This document shows positions 5,331 to 10,287 of a stretch of DNA of 10,287 nt, one piece after another. The number at the start of each line of letters is the position of its first letter. Position 1 is the first letter of the stretch. The stretch covers positions 1-10,287 of the forward strand of contig JAIELU010000172.1 of NCBI GenBank assembly GCA_019752775.1. Reading direction: 5' to 3'. Under the pieces are notes generated by a model, which saw only the letters and a list, made by a program, of their open reading frames with translations, searched no databases and was not told the DNA's origin. A program made the position numbers and the translations under genes. The stretch comes from Campylobacterales bacterium. GTDB lineage: Bacteria > Campylobacterota > Campylobacteria > Campylobacterales > Arcobacteraceae.

Positions 5331-6703
5331 CTCATCTCCTCATTTTTAACAAAAATATAGTTTTTTGTTCTGTCCTCTTTATACCCTAAAAATGTATTTA
5401 ACTTTATAGCTTCAAGATTATTATCATCTATCCAAGTTGAATAATTTTCTCCATTTTGTGGAGTAGTAGAAGCTAACATATACCCTATTAATCCTGGTCT
5501 ATGATTTGGATGAACGCAAGATAATCTAAAGTAATAGTTTTTATTTTTTTTCTCATATATTGATACTCCTGCCAATTTATAATCAACAGTTACAATAAAA
5601 ACTTCTTCTTTCAAAATTAACTCTTTAAGTTCATCATTGTTTGGTATATAGTCACTTAGTGGGTCAAAAGTTTCATAAATTAGCTTTAAAATCTCTTCAA
5701 TATCTTCTATCTTTGCTATTTTTACCATATCAAAATTCTTGTTTTTTTTATCTGTTCTATATCTTGAATATACTTTATAGTGTTTAAATCCAATTTGTGT
5801 ATAAAGATTCTCATTTATTTTGCTATTTGAAATAATTTCAAGAACAATAGGTTTTTTATATAAACCAAAGAAATCATTTAAATTATTCAAATTTTTATAA
5901 TTATTTATCAAGTAATAGAATTTATAAAAATTAGTGTATTTTTTTACTATAAAAATATTATTATTCCTTACAAAAAAATTACAATTATCTAAAATAGTAT
6001 TAAAATCATCATAGTTTACAAATAAATTTGTGTATTTTGGTCTACGTATAAAAATCTGAATAGCTTTCTGTCTTGCTTTTAATTTGTCTTCCAAAATAAA
6101 GCTAGGATAGTGACCAGCATATATATTTATATCACTTTTAATCGATTCAAAAAAAGGAATAGTGATTCCATCATACTCTTTTCTACTTGTTCCAACTCCT
6201 TTTGTATCTGTATCACAACATTCAAATAAAGAATCTCCACTGAATAAATAATCATCTACTACTATGCAAGAACTCCCTTTTGTATGACCTGGAGTATGAG
6301 TAAATAAAAAATTGTACCCTTCCCAAATTAAGTTATATCTATCTAAATATGTAATATCTGCAGCCCTAACTATAAATTCCTTAATGGGAGAGCTAATAGT
6401 TTTATTCATAAAATCTAATATAATATTTGAAAATTTTGATAAATTTTTTGATGAAAACTGTATATGTTCACTTGCAAATTTTTGTGCAATTACTTTTGCT
6501 TTATATCTATCTCTTAATCTATCAACTGCCATTATATGGTCAAAATGTTCATGAGTTAGAAATATATAATCCAAATTACATTCACCAATAGCAGTAACTA
6601 TCTCTTCATAATCATTAGGATCAATAACTACTGCTTTATTATTAACTTTAAGGACATAACTATTTATTCCTATTTCATTTTTATTACAAACTATAAGCTT
6701 CAA
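5327..6703 (-). CDS. Metallo-beta-lactamase-fold hydrolase fused to a GNAT acyltransferase
   Basis: The product is 458 residues. Residues 1 to about 220 are a glyoxalase II-like MBL domain with an intact metal site: HEHFDH (51-56), His140 in TPGHTKGS, Asp157 in SGDSLF and His198 in AGHYP. Residues about 325-455 look like a GNAT domain: the opening VKIAKIEDIEEI (327-338), an acetyl-CoA-loop-like stretch HPNHRPGLIG (398-407) that departs from RxxGxG at its first glycine, and a closing NNLEAIKLNTFLGY (428-441). Residues about 225-320, rich in Asn, Lys, Phe and Tyr, end in a GNAT-tail-like IGFKHYKVYSRYR, perhaps a degenerate second GNAT unit. The start is TTG with AAAGGG five bases upstream, and the stop overlaps the ACP gene. 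The likely role (inference) is acyl transfer to an amino sugar plus thioester hydrolysis or editing. The gene lies next to the synthase gene, near the usual pseH position. Confidence 0.82.
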   Translation of the reverse strand: MKLIVCNKNEIGINSYVLKVNNKAVVIDPNDYEEIVTAIGECNLDYIFLTHEHFDHIMAVDRLRDRYKAKVIAQKFASEHIQFSSKNLSKFSNIILDFMNKTISSPIKEFIVRAADITYLDRYNLIWEGYNFLFTHTPGHTKGSSCIVVDDYLFSGDSLFECCDTDTKGVGTSRKEYDGITIPFFESIKSDINIYAGHYPSFILEDKLKARQKAIQIFIRRPKYTNLFVNYDDFNTILDNCNFFVRNNNIFIVKKYTNFYKFYYLINNYKNLNNLNDFFGLYKKPIVLEIISNSKINENLYTQIGFKHYKVYSRYRTDKKNKNFDMVKIAKIEDIEEILKLIYETFDPLSDYIPNNDELKELILKEEVFIVTVDYKLAGVSIYEKKNKNYYFRLSCVHPNHRPGLIGYMLASTTPQNGENYSTWIDDNNLEAIKLNTFLGYKEDRTKNYIFVKNEEMR

Positions 6704-6708
6704 TATAA

Positions 6709-6714
6709 CCCTTT
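6709..6714 (-). promoter_or_regulatory. Ribosome binding site supporting the TTG start of the MBL-GNAT gene
   Basis: AAAGGG on the minus strand ends five bases before the TTG at 6703-6701 and overlaps the stop codon of the upstream synthase gene. The next in-frame ATG is within the metal-binding region (Met58), so TTG is the only sensible start. Confidence 0.65.
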
Positions 6715-7759
6715 ATTTAAAGTAATTCCATTCTAGAACAGTACCTTTTTTTATATCTTTTTCTAATCTCATACCAATAACTTTATCTTTATCAAAAGGA
6801 GAAATCCCATATCCAGGTCTTAACATATCTAAATCTTCTTTTTTTATAATATCACCTACTTTTAAATCTTTGTTTATATGCAAAGACCTTGTAGCCCAAT
6901 GTTTTTCTGGTACTTCATTTTGAGATAAAAACTTTTTTTGTGTTCCAAATGCAAGTTCTAAATTTCTAATTCCTGTAACAAGATTTTTCATATCAATAGG
7001 ATCCATACTAAACCAATGATCAGGTCCTTCAAGATTTTTATCTATAGTAAAATGCTTTTCTATTATTTTTGCTCCAAAACATATAGCTCCCAAGGAAGCG
7101 GTAATCCCCAAAGAGTGATCTGAAAAGCCAATTATACACTCTGGATACATCTGTTTTAAAGTTTTTATCACATTTAAATTCATATTTTCCATCTTAGATG
7201 GATAGTTTGCAACACAGTGCAATAGACATAAATCAGCAGTTCCGCTTTTTTGTAATAGTTCAATAGCCATGTCCATATCTGAAAGTGTACATTTTCCTGT
7301 AGATAAAAATACTGGTTTTTTTGTAGCTCCAATAACTTCTAGCATATCAACATAGTTTATATCTGATGAAGCAATCTTGTATATAGGATTATCAAGTTCC
7401 TCCAAAAAAGAGACACCCTTTACACTAAATGGAGTAGAAAAACAGATAAGCCCTTTTGATTTTGCATAATTATATATCTCTTTGTGAAATTCCCGTTTTA
7501 ATGTAACTCTATCAAACATTTCTTCTACCGTTTCAGATACTTCTTTACCTTTTTTACCATATACAACAATACCATTTTTATTGGATAAAAGTTCTTCTGT
7601 AGTATAAGTTTGGAATTTTACAGCATCAACTCCACATAAAGCTGCTGCATCTATACTTTTCTTCGCAAGTTCTAAATCTCCATTATGATTTGCTCCAACT
7701 TCTGCAACTATAAAAGTTGGGCTATCATTTGATATTAGCCTATCTTCAATTTTTATCAT
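6713..7759 (-). CDS. NeuB-family nonulosonic acid synthase (Pse/Leg/Neu type)
   Basis: The product is 348 residues, the normal length. An N-terminal TIM barrel (about 1-280) has AEVGANHNGD (19-28), VKFQTY (47-52), KIASSD (128-133), STGK (153-156), FSDHS (212-216), EKHFT (234-238) and GPDH (245-248). A C-terminal SAF/antifreeze-like domain (about 288-348) has RPGYGISP (314-321), whose Arg matches the residue that reaches the partner active site in NeuB dimers. The reaction is phosphoenolpyruvate plus a 6-carbon amino sugar to a nine-carbon sugar acid, in the cytoplasm. Specificity is unclear: NHNG and GPDH resemble NeuB/LegI/SpsE rather than the ANHAG and ESED of Campylobacter PseI, while the PseG-like partner points to pseudaminic-type chemistry. 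The ATG has GAGGA six bases upstream and overlaps the PseG-like stop as ATGA. The MBL-GNAT gene starts nine bases after its stop. Confidence 0.92.
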   Translation of the reverse strand: MIKIEDRLISNDSPTFIVAEVGANHNGDLELAKKSIDAAALCGVDAVKFQTYTTEELLSNKNGIVVYGKKGKEVSETVEEMFDRVTLKREFHKEIYNYAKSKGLICFSTPFSVKGVSFLEELDNPIYKIASSDINYVDMLEVIGATKKPVFLSTGKCTLSDMDMAIELLQKSGTADLCLLHCVANYPSKMENMNLNVIKTLKQMYPECIIGFSDHSLGITASLGAICFGAKIIEKHFTIDKNLEGPDHWFSMDPIDMKNLVTGIRNLELAFGTQKKFLSQNEVPEKHWATRSLHINKDLKVGDIIKKEDLDMLRPGYGISPFDKDKVIGMRLEKDIKKGTVLEWNYFK

Positions 7760-8712
7760 AGTTCATCCTCGATTGAATCAATTATTTTTTTAATATTTTC
7801 TAAAGCGCTTCCATCGATTATATCATAAGCATTTTTACAAACCTCATTTACCTTATCTAAATTTAAATTTAATAAATTTTGATAAGATTCATCGATATTT
7901 CCTAAATCTGTAATCATATTTTTCTCTCCAAAGCCTTTTACAATATATTCTAAATAATTCCATCTTACAGCACTTGCTGGAACTCCTAAGCACATGGCTT
8001 CATAAGTAGTCATTCCTCCAAGAGTTACTAATAAATCACTATTTAGTAATAGTTCTATCATATTCTTTGGGCTATCAATATATTCAATATTTTTCTTTTT
8101 TATATTTAGAATAGCCCTTTTCCTATCTTGTGACATAGCAGGACCCAGTACAATTTTATAATTAAATTTGTTGTCATCTATTTTTTCTACAAAGTATTCA
8201 GTAAATAAAGAAGGATCAGCTCCACCAAAACAGATTAAAATATTTTTTATAGAACCCTTAGATTTAAATACTTTTTCTCTATATTTTAAAATTTCACTAC
8301 CCACAATATAATATTCAAAACCTCTATAAATTTTAAATCTAGTATCTAAAAATTCATAATCAAAGCCATCAGTCACAAATAAAATATCAGGTTCAAAACC
8401 AGAAGTTACTTCGTTAAAATGTAAAATCTTTTTAACTCCATTTTCTCTTAACAAAGAACTTAATTCTTTTTTTGGAGATACTAAATCGCTAATATAAATA
8501 GATGGTTTATGTTTAACAATTAACTTTAAAGACTCCTCTAGATTATTAGTTCTAAAAATATTCTTTTCTTTATATCTTTCAAAAATATCATCTTCGCACT
8601 CAAATACTCCAACAACATCTTTTTGAAGAGATAAATAATTTATAAGTTCATAACTTCTTGAAAGATTCCCAATTCCTAATTGGCTATTACCTTTTGCATG
8701 TACTATTATCAT
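7756..8712 (-). CDS. PseG/SpsG-like nucleotide-sugar hydrolase, catalytic His replaced
   Basis: The product is 318 residues with a GT-B-like layout. The N-terminal loop is QLGIGNLSR (11-19), the inter-domain region has CFGGADPS (161-168), and the nucleotide-binding C-terminal half has LGGMTTYEA (231-239) followed by LGVP (242-245). PseG removes UDP from UDP-2,4-diacetamido-2,4,6-trideoxy-L-altrose to give the substrate of the nonulosonate synthase, which is encoded by the next gene with a four-base overlap. In PseG the loop reads Gly-x-Gly-His-x-x-Arg and the His (His17 in Campylobacter) is catalytic; here Asn16 takes that place. Either the hydrolysis mechanism or substrate differs, or another residue substitutes. 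The ATG at 8712 matches the family N-terminus, but no Shine-Dalgarno precedes it and a TATAAT lies six bases upstream. It is the first gene of the six-gene set. Confidence 0.82.
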   Translation of the reverse strand: MIIVHAKGNSQLGIGNLSRSYELINYLSLQKDVVGVFECEDDIFERYKEKNIFRTNNLEESLKLIVKHKPSIYISDLVSPKKELSSLLRENGVKKILHFNEVTSGFEPDILFVTDGFDYEFLDTRFKIYRGFEYYIVGSEILKYREKVFKSKGSIKNILICFGGADPSLFTEYFVEKIDDNKFNYKIVLGPAMSQDRKRAILNIKKKNIEYIDSPKNMIELLLNSDLLVTLGGMTTYEAMCLGVPASAVRWNYLEYIVKGFGEKNMITDLGNIDESYQNLLNLNLDKVNEVCKNAYDIIDGSALENIKKIIDSIEDEL

Positions 8713-8718
8713 AATTAT

Positions 8719-8724
8719 ATTATA
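8719..8724 (-). promoter_or_regulatory. Candidate -10 box for the six-gene minus-strand operon
   Basis: TATAAT on the minus strand lies six bases before the ATG of the PseG-like gene, so a start about seven bases downstream would fall at or near the A of the ATG. An alternative is TATAGT (8727-8722) with TTGTTT 17 bases upstream. Together with the missing Shine-Dalgarno this suggests a leaderless or nearly leaderless mRNA. Confidence 0.4.
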
Positions 8725-8731
8725 CTATAAT
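8721..8731 (+). promoter_or_regulatory. Candidate -10 boxes for maf within the divergent intergenic region
   Basis: In the 71-base gap between the PseG-like gene and maf, the plus strand carries TATACT (8721-8726) and an overlapping-register TATAAT (8726-8731), about 50-60 bases before the maf ATG. They lie on top of the minus-strand -10 box, so the two divergent promoters would compete or share control. No sigma-54 motif was found, and only a poor sigma-28-like match (TGATTT at 8741-8746). Confidence 0.35.
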
Positions 8732-8783
8732 AAACATTATTGATTTAAACAATTCTAAAATAAATTAAAAATAAAGGTGAATT

Positions 8784-10287
8784 ATGACTCAACCTCAATT
8801 GGAATTACAAAATACGCTTACAACAACTTTTTTAGCAAACTTAGCTTTTTTAAGTGAATATGATAATGAACTTTATCATAGAATTGATGAGTTATCACGT
8901 ATGATAGAAAATGGAACTTATATAGAAAAATATGCATTAGAATTTATAATGGAGAATGGAGACTTTGATATATTTGATATGGTGAATAATAAATATCTTT
9001 ATAATAGGGATCCTAAAAAAATAAATAATGAACTTGTTAGAAAAATGGAAAAAGATAATAAAAACTCGATTTTTAATATAGAAGAACTTTTTACTATAAA
9101 AGAAGATAATAATATATATATAGAAGATAAATTTAATTTGGAATATCTTGAAGAATTTTTAAATTTGACAAATAGTCAAATGAAAGCTTATCAAAGAATT
9201 ACAAAGGATTTCTTAAATAACAATAAAAAGAGGTTAAAAAGGATAGATAAACTTATATTCTCAGGGACTCTTCTTGGGAGACATATCCCTAGAATTGCAG
9301 CTAAGTTAAATGCTAAGTTATATTTAGTTTTTGAAAGAAATTTAGAAATATTTAGGCTTTCTTTATTTTGTGTTGACTATTCAGTTCTAGCAAAGAGTGG
9401 AGTGATTTTCTCTATTATGAATGAAAAAGAGGATGAAAAGAAGAAAATAGATCTCTTTTTTAATATATATGAACAAGATAATTATTTGATAAAAGTATCA
9501 ACAACAAATATAAATACAGGACAATTTATAGATCAAGTTTTACTTGATTTGATATCAAAGAAATCATCAATTTATGATTACAATAGGAAAATGTACATAT
9601 ATTTTAATAGAACAACAAAATATATTAGAGATAGTTATAAAATATTAAATTTTAATAAAATAAATAAAGATTTTAATTTTTTTATAAATAAACCAATCTT
9701 ATATATAGCTGCTGGACCATCTTTAGATGAAAATCTGGAATGGATAAATAAAAATCAGAATAAATTCTTTATAGTGACAATTGGAGCAATTTATAAAAAG
9801 TTAATAGAAAATAATATTCGTATTGATATGATAACAAGTTTAGATGAGCAAATAGCTATTTTAGATGATTCTCAATTTGATCAAGAAAGTGTAAATCGAA
9901 TTTCTTCAAATACAATTATTTTAGCTTCAACACTTACTCATGAAAAAATATTGAAAAAGTTCAATCAAGATAATCTCTTTTTATATGAGGTCTTTCATCC
10001 ATTAATTCAAGGGAATATAGCTTTTAATGGACCAAGTGTAGGAGAGGTTACTCTAGATATATTAATAAAAATGAATGCAAAAGATATCTATTTATTAGGC
10101 TTAGATATGGCATTAAACCAAAATACAGGATCAACTCATTCAAACAATAGTAATTCTGGAATTGACTCTTTAAACTTATTTTCAAGTGAAGATAGAAAAA
10201 CTTTTGTACTAAGAAAAAATGTTCTAAAAGTAAAAGGAAATTCTTTAAATGAAGTTTTTACAACAGCACTTTTTAATTCTAGTATAA
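8784..10287 (+). CDS. Motility accessory factor (Maf) family flagellin glycosyltransferase, C-terminus cut by window edge
   Basis: The frame is open from the ATG at 8784 to the last base, giving 501 residues; complete Maf proteins are commonly about 600-700. The start is supported by AAAGGTG (8773-8779) four bases upstream. The N-terminal segment (1-150) is mostly charged and helical. A Rossmann-like part has LIFSGTLLGRH (157-167). The central MptE-like (DUF115) domain has IAAGPSLDENL (about 308-318), SLDE with Asp354, FNGPSVGE (414-421) and LLGLDMALN (437-445), followed by a Ser/Asn-rich stretch. Maf proteins are cytoplasmic and are needed to attach CMP-activated pseudaminic or legionaminic acids to flagellin Ser/Thr before export. 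Its position divergent from a nonulosonate operon fits use of that product. The paralogue and the exact sugar cannot be told; many Campylobacterota carry several maf genes. Confidence 0.85.
   Translation, partial: MTQPQLELQNTLTTTFLANLAFLSEYDNELYHRIDELSRMIENGTYIEKYALEFIMENGDFDIFDMVNNKYLYNRDPKKINNELVRKMEKDNKNSIFNIEELFTIKEDNNIYIEDKFNLEYLEEFLNLTNSQMKAYQRITKDFLNNNKKRLKRIDKLIFSGTLLGRHIPRIAAKLNAKLYLVFERNLEIFRLSLFCVDYSVLAKSGVIFSIMNEKEDEKKKIDLFFNIYEQDNYLIKVSTTNINTGQFIDQVLLDLISKKSSIYDYNRKMYIYFNRTTKYIRDSYKILNFNKINKDFNFFINKPILYIAAGPSLDENLEWINKNQNKFFIVTIGAIYKKLIENNIRIDMITSLDEQIAILDDSQFDQESVNRISSNTIILASTLTHEKILKKFNQDNLFLYEVFHPLIQGNIAFNGPSVGEVTLDILIKMNAKDIYLLGLDMALNQNTGSTHSNNSNSGIDSLNLFSSEDRKTFVLRKNVLKVKGNSLNEVFTTALFNSSI

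Noticed and set aside
6312..6554. Plus-strand open frame of 80 codons
   Set aside because: Wholly antisense to the conserved metal-site region of the MBL domain, with no family likeness and no supporting start signals.
8721..8746. Sigma-28 flagellar promoter before maf
   Set aside because: TGATTT differs from the CGATWT-type box and the upstream element is poor; AT-rich chance matches are likely.

Overview
The window is strongly AT-rich and tightly packed with genes. It looks like part of a flagellin-glycosylation (surface nonulosonic acid) locus of a Campylobacterota bacterium. The best guess is an Arcobacter-type organism; this rests on base composition, codon use, a Maf-type flagellin glycosyltransferase and the PseG/NeuB pair, and no marker gene fixes the genus. 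No RNA gene, insertion sequence, CRISPR array or prophage gene was seen.

Layout. (1) Left, minus strand, 1520 to beyond base 1: an acyl carrier protein (ACP), a ketoacyl-ACP synthase III (KAS III) and the start of a short-chain dehydrogenase (SDR). These are the three parts of a chain-elongation and reduction set that would make a 3-hydroxyacyl-ACP. (2) 1741-2994, plus strand: a two-domain FkbM-family methyltransferase, divergent from block 1 and convergent with block 3. (3) 8712 down to 3000, minus strand: six genes with overlaps or gaps of no more than 9 bases. In transcription order they are a PseG-like nucleotide-sugar hydrolase, a NeuB-family nonulosonate synthase, a metallo-beta-lactamase (MBL)-GNAT fusion, a second ACP, a FabG-like SDR and a compact AMP-forming acyl ligase. 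(4) 8784 to the right edge, plus strand: a Maf-type flagellin glycosyltransferase, divergent from block 3 across 71 bases.

How the genes may work together (inference). PseG-like and NeuB-like proteins make a nine-carbon sugar acid such as a pseudaminic- or legionaminic-type sugar. The two ACPs, ligase, KAS III and two SDRs make or load an unusual acyl group. The MBL-GNAT fusion lies next to the synthase gene, close to where pseH often lies in pse loci, and could move that acyl group from ACP to an amino sugar. FkbM could O-methylate the product, and Maf would attach the activated sugar to flagellin. A known parallel is the Pseudomonas syringae flagellin viosamine island, where ACP, KAS III, reductase, acyltransferase and methyltransferase genes go with a 3-hydroxybutanoyl, O-methylated amino sugar. 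The genes for earlier sugar steps (PseB/PseC type) and for CMP activation (PseF type) are not in the window.

Most promising for novelty: the MBL-GNAT fusion beside an ACP, the two-ACP acyl set built around a nonulosonate pathway, and a PseG-like protein with Asn where the catalytic His is expected.
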